Source of the DNA: Dyadobacter sp. CY312 | Lineage (GTDB): Bacteria; Bacteroidota; Bacteroidia; Cytophagales; Spirosomataceae | DNA: 64,000 nt | Direction: 5' to 3' | Assembly: GCF_021390535.1 (NCBI RefSeq) | Contig: NZ_JAJUXG010000020.1 | Coordinates: 1-64,000 of the forward strand | In this document: piece by piece, positions 1 to 9,462 of the stretch | Layout of the letters: the number at the start of each line of letters is the position of its first letter | How positions within the stretch are numbered: the stretch's first letter is position 1 | Notes under the pieces: model-generated | The model's database searches: none | What the model was told of the DNA's origin: nothing | What the model saw: the letters and a program-made list of their open reading frames with translations, nothing else | Translations under genes and position numbers: made by a program

Positions 1-2570
1 TCTCCGACATAGCCTTTGTGTCTAAAGATCAACTTTGTTACGGAATTACAACAAGCAGCCAAATTGCGACGCTGGATCCTTTCACTGGTAATGTAGTGGT
101 TGGGGCCACAGTAAACGGGTTGTCGGCATCGGATAGTTATGGTGCCGTATTCAGCGATATTTCTGGAAGACTATACGCGTTTCAAAATAGTACAGGTTCT
201 TTTTATCTCGTGCATCCTTCCACTAATACTGCTTCCCTGATTTCAACCAGTGCTCCGTCTGGTAATAATGACGGAGCAAGCTGCGCTACCACAAGCCTGG
301 CAGATCTGCCATTTACCTGCGAAGACGGCATTACCTATCAGGTAGCAGCGTCAGGCGGTCGTCCAACCTCCTCGCTTTATGCATATAATGTCTCAAGCGG
401 AGTGCGTACGTTGATTGCTCCGTTGCCATATTCTGTAAATGCATTGATATACAATTCAGCGGATAACATGTTGTGGGGAGCTGTTGGTACTTCTATTGTT
501 CGGATCGACCGTGAAGGTGCGACCACATTATTCCCGATTGCGAATTTACCGGGTGGGTTTAACATTGGTGTTGAGCTCCCGGGTGGCTATATGATGCTGT
601 CTACCACCAATAATACTAATTATTATGTTGTAGACCTTAATCCAAATCGTGCAACATATCTTCAGCTGGTAGATCCGACTGCCGGATTTGCACTAAAAAC
701 CGGTCCGGATTATGGTACCGCGGTCAGCGCTCCGCTTGATATCTCAGATATCGCTTTTGTGACCAGCACGCAGCTAAGTTATGGTATTACGTCCGAGGCT
801 AAGTTGGCTTCGCTAAATCATTTGACCGGCAGTGTTGTGGTAGGAGAAGCAGCCGTGAATGGATTGCCAGCAAGTAACTATGGTGCAGTTGTCAGTGATA
901 TTACGGGACGAATATATGCTTTTGATAATGCTACCGGATCTTATTACCGAATAAATATTACTTCAAACTCGGCTACTTTAATTTCAACGAATTCTCCATC
1001 TGGCAATAATGACGGAGCAAGTTGTGTCAATATGCTTGCTGAAAATCTTCCATTCACCTGTAATGACGGCACAACATACCAGGTTGCCGCTGCTGGTGGT
1101 AACCCCTCCTCTCTCTATGCCTTTAATGTGTCCACCGGAGACCGCACGTTAATCGCACCGATGCCTTTTACATTGAATGGTTTGGTTTACAATTCAGCTG
1201 ATGATATGCTCTGGGCATACGTCAATAATAATAACTCAAACAGAATTGTGCGGATCGACCGCGACGGAGGTGTAGTTACGCATTCAATAGCGAATTTGCC
1301 GAGTGGATTTAACATCGGTGTTGAGCTTCCCAATGGTTACATGATGCTCACTTCCAGCAACAATGCTCATTATTATGTTGTAGATATTAATGCAACCCGT
1401 TCTACCTATCTTCAACTGGTGGATCCAACGGCTGGTTTTATACTAAAAACGGGTCCCAATTATGGTACTGCAGTGAGTGCTCCCCTTAATATCTCGGATA
1501 TTGCTTTTGTGTCCCGTGAACAGCTGTGTTATGGTATTACGCTTGATGCCAAGCTAGCTTCGCTGAACCCTTTTACCGGTGATGTTGTGGTTTCAGAAAC
1601 ATCTGTAAATGGATTACCAAATGCAGGGTACGGAGCTGTTGTTACCGATGCCAGCGGGAATTTATATGCATTCAATAATAGCAACGGAGGTTTTTATAGG
1701 ATAGACTTAGCAAGTAATACAGCTAATATTATCAATACATTTACCCCTTCCGCCAGCAATGACGGCGCCAATTGCTCGACAGTGACACTGTGTGACGTTC
1801 CTTATGCACCGGTCGTATCGCAAAACACGGTCCAGCTGTTATGCCCCATCGTCACCGCGGATCTGACTGCGCTTGTAACAAGCAATACTCCATCGGGAAG
1901 CACGCTGGCGTTTTACACAAGTGCAACACCTTCAAATGAATCACTGGTGAGTGACCCTACCAAGGCAACTGAAGGAACGTACTATGCAATTTATAGCAGT
2001 GCGGGATGTGAATTGAGCACGAAAATCACCGTAACTGGCTGCTCATTACCTGTAACGCTGGTATCATTCACATTAGCTAAGGAAGAATCCATTGTAAGGC
2101 TGAACTGGGCAACAACGGAAGAAATCAATAGTGAATCCTTCCAGGTTGAACGCAGCGGGGATGGGAAGTCATGGAAGCAGATTGGCGCGGTAGCAGCTCA
2201 GGGTGAAAGCGTTGCCTTGAAAAATTATGAATTTATTGATCTATCTCCGTTAAAAGGAGGGAATTACTATAGATTGAAAATGGTGGACAAGGACGGCACT
2301 TTCACCTACAGCAGCATCCGGTTTGGTGAATTTACAAAAACGGACGAACCTGTTTACCCTAACCCGGCCAGCAGAAGCATTTTCTTCACAAATTTTAACG
2401 AGATTAAAGACGTGGCAATCTACAATTCACTTGGAGTGAAAGTACTCAATGCCAAAACAATATCATCCGCGGGAGTGGACGTGAGTAGTCTTTCCAAGGG
2501 AATGTATATCGCTATACTCACGCTGATTGACGGTTCTACCCATTCACAAAAGGTAGTCATTGTAAAATAG
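1..2570 (+). CDS. Repetitive secreted surface protein with type IX secretion sorting tail (5' end outside window)
   Basis: The reading frame is open back to the window edge. The residues before the first GTG (SDIAFV) match the end of each internal repeat, so the real start lies upstream. It carries near-identical modules of about 247-250 residues, starting with Q-L-x-Y-G-I-T at nucleotides 30, 771 and 1521; the third is cut short near 1800. Each holds an LPFTC motif, an RIDR-G strand and an LQLVDPTAGF segment, suggesting beta-propeller-like blades, which is inference. The C-terminus has a PVTLVSF linker, then YPNPAS and a final GMYIAILT...QKVVIVK stretch, typical of a type A sorting domain recognised by the type IX secretion system. 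The protein is therefore probably exported and surface-anchored. Ligand unknown. Confidence 0.8.
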   Translation, partial: SDIAFVSKDQLCYGITTSSQIATLDPFTGNVVVGATVNGLSASDSYGAVFSDISGRLYAFQNSTGSFYLVHPSTNTASLISTSAPSGNNDGASCATTSLADLPFTCEDGITYQVAASGGRPTSSLYAYNVSSGVRTLIAPLPYSVNALIYNSADNMLWGAVGTSIVRIDREGATTLFPIANLPGGFNIGVELPGGYMMLSTTNNTNYYVVDLNPNRATYLQLVDPTAGFALKTGPDYGTAVSAPLDISDIAFVTSTQLSYGITSEAKLASLNHLTGSVVVGEAAVNGLPASNYGAVVSDITGRIYAFDNATGSYYRINITSNSATLISTNSPSGNNDGASCVNMLAENLPFTCNDGTTYQVAAAGGNPSSLYAFNVSTGDRTLIAPMPFTLNGLVYNSADDMLWAYVNNNNSNRIVRIDRDGGVVTHSIANLPSGFNIGVELPNGYMMLTSSNNAHYYVVDINATRSTYLQLVDPTAGFILKTGPNYGTAVSAPLNISDIAFVSREQLCYGITLDAKLASLNPFTGDVVVSETSVNGLPNAGYGAVVTDASGNLYAFNNSNGGFYRIDLASNTANIINTFTPSASNDGANCSTVTLCDVPYAPVVSQNTVQLLCPIVTADLTALVTSNTPSGSTLAFYTSATPSNESLVSDPTKATEGTYYAIYSSAGCELSTKITVTGCSLPVTLVSFTLAKEESIVRLNWATTEEINSESFQVERSGDGKSWKQIGAVAAQGESVALKNYEFIDLSPLKGGNYYRLKMVDKDGTFTYSSIRFGEFTKTDEPVYPNPASRSIFFTNFNEIKDVAIYNSLGVKVLNAKTISSAGVDVSSLSKGMYIAILTLIDGSTHSQKVVIVK

Positions 2571-2573
2571 ACA

Positions 2574-2612
2574 ATCATTCCGGGCAGCAGTTTTGTCTGT
2601 TGCCCGGATGAT
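2574..2612 (+). terminator. Hairpin terminator after the repetitive surface protein
   Basis: TCCGGGCA and TGCCCGGA pair perfectly four bases beyond the stop codon, extended by ATCAT/ATGAT with one bulge. The following T-tract is modest, so termination efficiency is uncertain. Confidence 0.6.
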
Positions 2613-2753
2613 TTCTCAGGTTTTATGATTTCAAAAGCGTCAAAACAGATACCTCAGTAACAAGTCATGACTATGCCCGCGGAATGACAAATGAAAGCAG
2701 TCGATCATCTCACCCGCTGGTACAAGGTTATATTTTGATACTTTCTCACAAAC

Positions 2754-2788
2754 AAAAACCCTGTTAATCGTTGATTTGCAGGGTTTTT
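2754..2788 (-). terminator. Bidirectional hairpin terminator between convergent genes
   Basis: AAAAACCCTG pairs perfectly with CAGGGTTTTT around a 15-base loop, giving a T-run on either strand. It lies about 80 bases past the stop of the minus-strand surface glycan-binding gene and is best placed to end that SusCD operon. Together with the 2574-2612 hairpin it occupies the 296-base gap between the convergent genes. I see nothing else there. Confidence 0.65.
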
Positions 2789-2866
2789 GCTTTTGGGTTG
2801 GTTTGAGGTTTCTCAGTCCTTTGAAAGAGAGCCCCCTCGCTTACTGGCGGTTACCAGTCCTTCTTA

Positions 2867-4060
2867 TTACTTCCGAATGTAGTTATAAATCGAAAATTCC
2901 GATTTCACCGGATCCCTGAAACCCAGTTGCATCCTATCCTCTTTAAGGCTGATGACATATGCCCTGGACCAAACCTGGTCTCTCCCCAGATTAAGCGGAA
3001 CAACACCAATGAACGATATTGTCTTTGTCTTGATATCAAAAAAGTAGCTACCCAGGAAGGCCCCGTTCTTGGTTGTCCCTTTTTGACTCACCTTTACCAC
3101 CGGTTCGGCTGAGCCGCTCGTTAGGCCTAACGTCATCGTGCCGTAATCCTGAGGCGCACCCATCCAGCTTTCATAAGCCGGATCATACAACCAGCAATCC
3201 CCTCCTGTTTTGGTACATTGGTTATCCCAGCCATAATCAACGCCAGAGAAGTACAATGGGCCTTTGAATTTGGCTGAAACGCCTTTTGCATCAAGGTCCA
3301 ATACCCATGTTTTCTCTTTACCAATTCCGCCGGTAAGCAAGGTAAATATGGGATCTTTATAGTATTCCAGGATGGCCGGGTCAAAAATTCGGATGAAATA
3401 CGTGACTGTGTCGGCCGCCGTGGCATAGGTAATTCTATTCGCCAGCAAGGGATCGGCGCCGGAAAAATTACCGGGAACTTGCACAACAATGCTCGAGTCG
3501 GTATAAACTGCCCCGCCCAAATTGGCATCCACTCCCTGAAATGCTATTTTAACAGCTTTTTTGAGATTGTATCCGACAATATTGATCTTTTGGCCAGGCA
3601 TTACCATGTTGAGAACGGTATCCTTCGGCGCAGCGGCATAATTTCTTACACGGGCAATAATCGGCGGACCTGTAATGTTGATCGTAAACGACGCCGAACC
3701 ACCGCCGCCAACCACCGTGACCGTATTCACCTTGTCCCTCGCCACGGAATCGAACGGAATGTAAGGTACCTGTACAACGATACTTTTGTCAGTAAATAAA
3801 GTATTGTTGATGGTAGCAGGTATACTGCCGAAATAAACCTGTGAAACCTCTCCCAGGTTCTGCCCGAGCACAACCACCCATTGTCCGGCCCTCAGCGTGT
3901 CCACCAGGCTGTCGCTGGGTGATGCGGCGTAATTCCGTATTTCAGTGATAACCGGTGGTGAGGTTATGTCATCATCTTTTTCACATGAGGATAGCACCAA
4001 AACACCAGCCATGCAGGAAAACAGAAGAAAACAAATTCTGTTGTATATGATCTTTTTCAT
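2867..4060 (-). CDS. IPT/TIG-domain surface glycan-binding lipoprotein (SGBP-B-like)
   Basis: A 397-residue lipoprotein with a signal peptide ending in LVLSSC (lipid-modified Cys26) followed by acidic residues, a Bacteroidota surface-export signature. Two IPT/TIG immunoglobulin-like folds occupy roughly residues 37-127 and 133-223; each begins with P-x-I-x-x-[IV]-R-N-Y-A-A and shares a D-S/T-V-L...P-G-Q pattern. The remaining 170 residues resemble the C-terminal glycan-binding domain of surface glycan-binding protein B proteins. It follows SusD by 12 bases and should sit beside the SusCD complex on the cell surface to capture the polysaccharide. The glycan cannot be read from sequence, and no degrading enzyme is encoded next to it in this window. 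Confidence 0.75.
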   Translation of the reverse strand: MKKIIYNRICFLLFSCMAGVLVLSSCEKDDDITSPPVITEIRNYAASPSDSLVDTLRAGQWVVVLGQNLGEVSQVYFGSIPATINNTLFTDKSIVVQVPYIPFDSVARDKVNTVTVVGGGGSASFTINITGPPIIARVRNYAAAPKDTVLNMVMPGQKINIVGYNLKKAVKIAFQGVDANLGGAVYTDSSIVVQVPGNFSGADPLLANRITYATAADTVTYFIRIFDPAILEYYKDPIFTLLTGGIGKEKTWVLDLDAKGVSAKFKGPLYFSGVDYGWDNQCTKTGGDCWLYDPAYESWMGAPQDYGTMTLGLTSGSAEPVVKVSQKGTTKNGAFLGSYFFDIKTKTISFIGVVPLNLGRDQVWSRAYVISLKEDRMQLGFRDPVKSEFSIYNYIRK

Positions 4061-4072
4061 TTCTTTTAATTT

Positions 4073-5656
4073 TTAAAACGAGTAAGGCACGGGAGCTTCT
4101 AACAATTTTGGATTAGCCGTCACCTCTGGTGAAGGTATTGGCAACTTGAAGGTAGTGGTGTTGGCGGGCGTGATAGCACCGAGTGGGTTGCTTTTTGTTA
4201 AAACTCCATTATCGAACGTGAACAAGACCCGTTCCTGCTCGTTAAGTTTTTTGATCGCCTTCGGTTCGTTGTGATAAGAAAGCCTTACCAGATCTTCCCA
4301 AAAATGCCCTTCGGCTGCCAATTCAACTCTTCTTTCCCTGAACAAAGTTTCCTCATCAAGGGAAGTCACCGCAGCCAGGCCAGCCCTGCTACGCACTTTG
4401 TTGAAATACAGCAGGGCATCCGCATTGGTTGTAGACGCGCTATTGCCAATAACAGCTTCCGCATAGATCAGGTACACTTCGGCAAGCCTTAACAGTGCAT
4501 TGTGCTCAATAGAAGATGTCAAGCTCATCGTCGGTGCACTGTTATCGACCCTTGTGCCGATGATGTGCTTTTTCAAACCGGAGTTACCAGTAAATTTATA
4601 ACCTCCTCCTGCCGCATTCAGCTCAGCGTAATAGTCACCTTTAAGCATCACAGTAGCCTTCCGTCTGATCGTGTCTTCCTTCGCGTATTGCTTGTAGAGG
4701 TCATAGGTAGGTGCTATGCCAAACCAACCCGACTGTCCAGCCGCCGATATCTCCGGGCCACCGGGCGAATAAACCTGCAGCATGTTTCCTTCAAGCCAGC
4801 CGGTACCCGGTGACCATTGCAATGCAAATAAGGATTCGGGATTATCATTAAACTGGGTTTTGAAAAGATCGGCATAATTGGGTAGCAACGACAATCCGCT
4901 TTGTTTACAGACATTGCCGGCATGCAGTGCCGCACTGTCGAGAAGTGCCTGGTTGCGCGGGCCATTGCCTTTTGCTTCTACCCCGGCCCAGGTCAGATAT
5001 ACTTTGCTTAACATGCCTTGTGCCGACCAGGTTGTCAATCTTCCCGCAGCATCCTTCGCCGGAAGGTTTTTCGCAGCAAAAAGCAGGTCATTCGCAGCAA
5101 ACCTGTACACGTCTTCCACCGGATTGCGGTGAACCAGCGGCGAGGTAATGAGCTCTGTATTGTCTTTAATAATAGGCACATCCCGCCATAACAGGGCCAG
5201 ATTGTAATAGGCAAACGCCCGCAAAAACCTTGCTTCAGCAATGGCGCCAAGCCTGTCTTTTTCAGGAATTGAAGCCGGTGCCTTCTCCTCAATGGCCTTG
5301 ATGGTCACATTGCAATGTGCGATGACCTTGTACATGCCTTTCCAGTTGGCGATCATAATTTCGTTGCTACCCGTAACTGAAAACGTATTCAGCTGTATAG
5401 CGTCTCCCCAATAACCCACGGCCATATTACCGCTAAGGACGTCGCCTATTGGCAAGAAGCAGTTATAATTCCATTCGGCCCATGGCTTGCCGCCGTACAG
5501 AGCGGCGGTGGCCAATCTGAGGTCGTTGGTGGTCTGGTAAAAATTGTCTGCGCTTATCTGGGATAATGGAGGACGGTCCAGAAAGCTTTCGCTGCATCCG
5601 GCCGAGAACAGGGCAAGGCAAAGCCCGGCAGCCGCCATTGTTTTTTTGATTTTCAT
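4073..5656 (-). CDS. SusD/RagB-family outer-membrane nutrient-binding lipoprotein
   Basis: A 527-residue SusD-type protein. The signal peptide ends in LFSAGC (Cys21), then SESFLDRPP, the usual SusD start. TPR-like helices follow (AIAEARFLRAFAYYNLALLW near residues 140-160), and the C-terminal half has the E-x-x-Y-x-I-x-A-E-A-V and RRVELAAEGHFWEDLVR motifs of RagB/SusD proteins. It would form the lid of the TonB-dependent transporter encoded 77 bases upstream. The length is normal, with no sign of decay. The paired HTCS upstream suggests oligosaccharide induction, but the substrate is unknown. Confidence 0.9.
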   Translation of the reverse strand: MKIKKTMAAAGLCLALFSAGCSESFLDRPPLSQISADNFYQTTNDLRLATAALYGGKPWAEWNYNCFLPIGDVLSGNMAVGYWGDAIQLNTFSVTGSNEIMIANWKGMYKVIAHCNVTIKAIEEKAPASIPEKDRLGAIAEARFLRAFAYYNLALLWRDVPIIKDNTELITSPLVHRNPVEDVYRFAANDLLFAAKNLPAKDAAGRLTTWSAQGMLSKVYLTWAGVEAKGNGPRNQALLDSAALHAGNVCKQSGLSLLPNYADLFKTQFNDNPESLFALQWSPGTGWLEGNMLQVYSPGGPEISAAGQSGWFGIAPTYDLYKQYAKEDTIRRKATVMLKGDYYAELNAAGGGYKFTGNSGLKKHIIGTRVDNSAPTMSLTSSIEHNALLRLAEVYLIYAEAVIGNSASTTNADALLYFNKVRSRAGLAAVTSLDEETLFRERRVELAAEGHFWEDLVRLSYHNEPKAIKKLNEQERVLFTFDNGVLTKSNPLGAITPANTTTFKLPIPSPEVTANPKLLEAPVPYSF

Positions 5657-5733
5657 TGCTCAATATTTTTATAGATACACATCAAATGAAGAATTGTCCC
5701 GAACATTCGTGTTTGACACCTGTTTCGAAGCAA

Positions 5734-8700
5734 TTATTTGGTCAGCTGCAAGCTCGCACCAACAGTAAACACACGTGGTTGCGGATAAAAACCATTGTCA
5801 TAGCCTGCATTCAGTGGATTCCATGATCCAATTTCAGGATCCATTCCTTTGTACTTTGTGATCAGGAATGCATTGGATACGTTCACATAAACCCGCAATG
5901 AATGGATGTGGGCTTTTTCCAGCAGTTTGTCGGAAAGCGAATATCCCAGCGAAATGGTTTTAAATCTGATGAACGACCCATCCTCTACATATTTGTCCGA
6001 CGCCCGTTTGTTATCGTTTGTATTATCATTTCTAATACCCGGAATATCTGTATCCGGATTAACCACATAGACGTTGCTGACGTCGGTAGCAGGTTTAGCG
6101 GGATCAATCAAAGCAAGTTTGGCGTAGTTGTTCAGTGCTTTAAGGTATCCGAAGCTGGTCCCCGGAAATTCTCCGTTCATACGCATTTGATTGAATACCT
6201 TGTTACCGTAGTTACCAGTCAGAAATATGTTCAGGTCAAATTTCTTGTAGGAAAATGAGTTGTTCAGCCCCAATTGAATTTTCGGGATCGGTGATCCGAG
6301 GAAGGTCTGATCGCGCTCATCGATCACCCCGTCGCCATTGATGTCCTTGAACTTAAGGTCGCCATACCAGATACTACCTCCTGCCGCGCCAACGGGTAGC
6401 GGTTCTCCGTTCTTAGTGGGTAAGGCGTGTGTCTCAAAATCCGCCGCAGTTGCAAAAACACCATCTGCCTTGTATCCAAAGAATTGACCGATCGAGTTCC
6501 CTACAACCGTCTGGCTATATGGCGATCCAACAAGCGATGCCCCGTCGGTATTCAGTTTTATAACTTTATTGATGTTGCGTGATGCAGTCAAATCGGTTTT
6601 CCAGGAAAACGATTTTGTCTGGATGTTGGTAGAGCTGATTCTAAAATCGAATCCCTTGTTGCTGATCGTCCCGATATTCACATACGGCGCGCCCAATGCT
6701 CCCGGAGACCAGCCAACGGTCGTTCCTGAGTAAAATGGCAACGGGATCTGCATTAACAGACCATCCGTTTTCCGGTTATAAAAATCGACCGAAAAGTTGA
6801 TACGCCATGAAAATAATGCTCCATCAAGACCGATATTGGCGTATTTCGTTTTCTCCCATTCCACATATGGGTTCCCGATGTTTTCGGTGAGCTGGGATAT
6901 ACCCGACAGACCGGTAGCCACAGTAGCTAATGTGGAGGTATATGCGAAATCCCTGACATTTTGATTATTTGTTAAACCGTAGCCTACCCTGAGTTTCAAT
7001 TCATTGATGTCTTTGAAACTTTTCAAAAAAACCTCATTCTGGATCTTCCAGGCAACAGCACCCGAGTAAGTAGTCACCCACCGGTTTCCGGCTGCGAATC
7101 TGGAAGAGCCGTCGCTCCGGACGTTTGCGGTTATCAGGTATTTGTCAAACAACCCCAAATTCAACCGGCCAAAGTACGATTCCTGGGCATTCTGACTTTT
7201 TGAGCCTGAGTTAATAGCAGAAGTTGGATCACCGCTGCTTATCGTCTGCACATTGTTGGACGGGAAATTATTGCGTTCCGCACTTACATTCTCGCCTTTG
7301 CTCAATTGCGCCTCGTGTCCCACCATGACATTTGTATTGTATTTGTCGCTGAACAAATGCGAATAGGTGAGGTAATTTCTTACCGTTGTATACATGTTTT
7401 GTTCGTAGCGGTACGAACCGTTGTTGTTCGTGTTTTTCACAAGCCCCATCGTGTAGGTTGGGTTGAATCTATCCTCAGTAGCCATTGAAAAGCTTCCCGT
7501 AACCTCATTCCGCAACGTCAGCGATTTGCTCAACAGAATCTCAGCATAGGCATTTCCAAATATCTGATTTCTGTTCACCTGGTCCTTGTTGATCATCGCG
7601 ATCGCAAATGGGTTGATGGTACTGTTCACCCAACCGTTAGGGTTATACGCACCACCCCAGCCGCCATCGCTACTTTTCACCGCGATGTCGGGAGTCTGGC
7701 TGAGCGCGGCGTTAATGACGTTTGAACTGGTCGAATTTATATTCTCTTTGATATTGGCCATTTGCAGGCTGGTCCCGACTTTCAACCAGTTGGTCGTCTT
7801 GTTGTCGAGGTTGAGTCTGACAGATATCCTTCTGAAATCCGAGCCCAGAGCAATCCCTTCCTGTTTGAAATATGAACCTGAAAGCAGGTATTGCGTTCTG
7901 GCGTCTCCTCCGTTTATGGTCACTGTGTGGTTAGTCATCGGCGCGTTTCTAAAGAGTTCCTTTTGCCAGTCGGTACCCTTCCCCAGATATTGCGGATTGG
8001 CAAATTCAGGCCGTTTATCGAATCCCCAGAGCAAACCTGCATTTCGCTCATTGATGAAGGTGGCGTACTCCTGCAAATTCATGATGGGAATTCGCTTTGG
8101 CACTTGCTGGAAACCTGTATAGAAATCGTAAGAGATTCTTGGAGGTGTTACCGCGCCACGTTTTGTGGTAATGATAATCACCCCATTCGTGGCCTGTGAG
8201 CCATAAATAGCAGTGGCGGAGGCATCTTTAAGCACGTCAACCGACTCAATTTCAGACGGATTAATAGCAGCCAATGGGTTGGTACCAGCGCCCAGCGTGG
8301 CTGTGCCACCGATAATCACACCATCGATTACATACAACGGCCCCCCGCCCCCGAAGGAAGATATCCCTCTGATCTGCACCGAAACACCTCCGCCGGGCTG
8401 CCCCGATGCCTGCTGCACTACCATACCGGCCACTTTTCCCTGTAAAGCCTGGTCGATGGTGACCGGGTTCGTTTTACGCAGTTCCGCTCCGGACACGGAA
8501 GATATCGAGCCGGTAACGTCTTTCCTTTTCGATTCCCCATACCCGATCACCACGACTTCTGAAAGTGTAGCAATATCGGGTTGAATGGTAATGTCAAATT
8601 GCGTTTTGTTACCAACCGGAATTTGCTCCGACAGATAACCGATATAGGAAATTTTAAGCACATCCTCGGGCATTGCCTGGATAGCAAACTTTCCATCGAC

Positions 8701-8874
8701 ATCCGTTGTAATACCCATCGTTGTCCCTTTCAGCAGGATCGTTACGCCGGGCATCGCGCCGCCTGTTTCGTTCTTCACTATCCCTGACACCTGACGTCGC
8801 TGCGCGTGGGTCACTATACAGGAAAACAAAATAAGGGCAGCGACACAGAAGGATCTGTAAATTTTTTTCATCAT
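5734..8874 (-). CDS. SusC/RagA-family TonB-linked outer-membrane transporter
   Basis: A beta-barrel transporter of 1046 residues from the preferred start. Order: signal peptide ending near THAQ, a carboxypeptidase-regulatory-like domain (VSGIVKNETGGAMPGVTILLKG), the TonB-box segment LSEVVVIGYGESKRKDVTGS, a plug with YVIDGVIIGG and LKDASATAIYGSQATNGVIII, then the barrel ending in an aromatic-rich strand. I chose the ATG at 8874 because ATGATGAAAAAAATT begins a standard signal peptide and an AAGG lies upstream; the frame is open nine codons further. It heads the SusC-SusD-SGBP operon and imports the oligosaccharide bound by its partners, powered by TonB. Confidence 0.92.
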   Translation of the reverse strand: MMKKIYRSFCVAALILFSCIVTHAQRRQVSGIVKNETGGAMPGVTILLKGTTMGITTDVDGKFAIQAMPEDVLKISYIGYLSEQIPVGNKTQFDITIQPDIATLSEVVVIGYGESKRKDVTGSISSVSGAELRKTNPVTIDQALQGKVAGMVVQQASGQPGGGVSVQIRGISSFGGGGPLYVIDGVIIGGTATLGAGTNPLAAINPSEIESVDVLKDASATAIYGSQATNGVIIITTKRGAVTPPRISYDFYTGFQQVPKRIPIMNLQEYATFINERNAGLLWGFDKRPEFANPQYLGKGTDWQKELFRNAPMTNHTVTINGGDARTQYLLSGSYFKQEGIALGSDFRRISVRLNLDNKTTNWLKVGTSLQMANIKENINSTSSNVINAALSQTPDIAVKSSDGGWGGAYNPNGWVNSTINPFAIAMINKDQVNRNQIFGNAYAEILLSKSLTLRNEVTGSFSMATEDRFNPTYTMGLVKNTNNNGSYRYEQNMYTTVRNYLTYSHLFSDKYNTNVMVGHEAQLSKGENVSAERNNFPSNNVQTISSGDPTSAINSGSKSQNAQESYFGRLNLGLFDKYLITANVRSDGSSRFAAGNRWVTTYSGAVAWKIQNEVFLKSFKDINELKLRVGYGLTNNQNVRDFAYTSTLATVATGLSGISQLTENIGNPYVEWEKTKYANIGLDGALFSWRINFSVDFYNRKTDGLLMQIPLPFYSGTTVGWSPGALGAPYVNIGTISNKGFDFRISSTNIQTKSFSWKTDLTASRNINKVIKLNTDGASLVGSPYSQTVVGNSIGQFFGYKADGVFATAADFETHALPTKNGEPLPVGAAGGSIWYGDLKFKDINGDGVIDERDQTFLGSPIPKIQLGLNNSFSYKKFDLNIFLTGNYGNKVFNQMRMNGEFPGTSFGYLKALNNYAKLALIDPAKPATDVSNVYVVNPDTDIPGIRNDNTNDNKRASDKYVEDGSFIRFKTISLGYSLSDKLLEKAHIHSLRVYVNVSNAFLITKYKGMDPEIGSWNPLNAGYDNGFYPQPRVFTVGASLQLTK

Positions 8875-9462
8875 TGATTTTACCTTAAGTACGTTACACA
8901 ATGCAGTTTGAAATCGAATTCCTGTCTTATGTACAGATCTGCATCCGGTGCGCGCCTACCTTTGCCAAGCTGTTCATTTCGGGGAATTCTCTGCATCAAA
9001 GGTATGGGGTCAACGTACTTTTGGATGGTACGGATTAGTCCTAATTAAAGTGATAAAAAGTCCACAGATGATCCAAATGCACAATTTTCATAGATATTTT
9101 GTCTTAATTAAACTTGTTTTTGTGATACGGAGATGGGAACGCAACCCTGTTATAGACTGAGTGCGACACGATGTTGGTTTGAGAAGAAATCTCCTTAGAA
9201 AAACTCCAGAGAACTCCGGCTATACGCAGAGGCAAATCAACTTACGTCAGAATAAATTGCATAACAAAGCAACCACCCAACTGATCAACGCGGAAAGCAG
9301 AACATAAGAAAAGACTTCGAGCCAAAGTAATACTGTTAGTTTTCTTTTCATGGGATACCAAAGAATGTGTGGCCCAAAAGTAGGAAAACAGATTCTTTGA
9401 AAACGGGACAAAACATCCCAAATAAAGGTAAAAATCGTCCGTAAGCGCCGAGTTTGTACCGA
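8875..9462. other. Intergenic region between the hybrid regulator and SusC
   Basis: A 588-base leader ahead of the SusC operon on the minus strand. It should contain the SusC promoter and the binding site of the hybrid regulator. On the minus strand a TACCTTTG at 9004-8997 fits the Bacteroidota -7 box, but I see no matching -33 TTTG at the right distance. Part may encode a tiny membrane protein (see 9247-9351). Nothing else is recognised. Confidence 0.5.
9247..9351 (-). CDS. Possible 34-residue membrane micropeptide
   Basis: An ATG at 9351 opens a 34-codon frame starting MKRKLTVLLWLEVFSYVL and ending in a hydrophobic tail, with stop TGA at 9249-9247. Three basic residues precede one continuous hydrophobic segment of about 25 residues, the layout of a single-pass small membrane protein. 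There is no clear ribosome-binding site, though many Bacteroidota genes lack one. It is transcribed toward SusC, in the leader of that operon. I do not recognise a family; chance occurrence is a real alternative. Confidence 0.25.
   Translation of the reverse strand: MKRKLTVLLWLEVFSYVLLSALISWVVALLCNLF

Noticed and set aside
7586..8122. 178-codon open frame on the plus strand
   Set aside because: It lies opposite the SusC barrel region and looks like a mirror of coding bias, with no family features.
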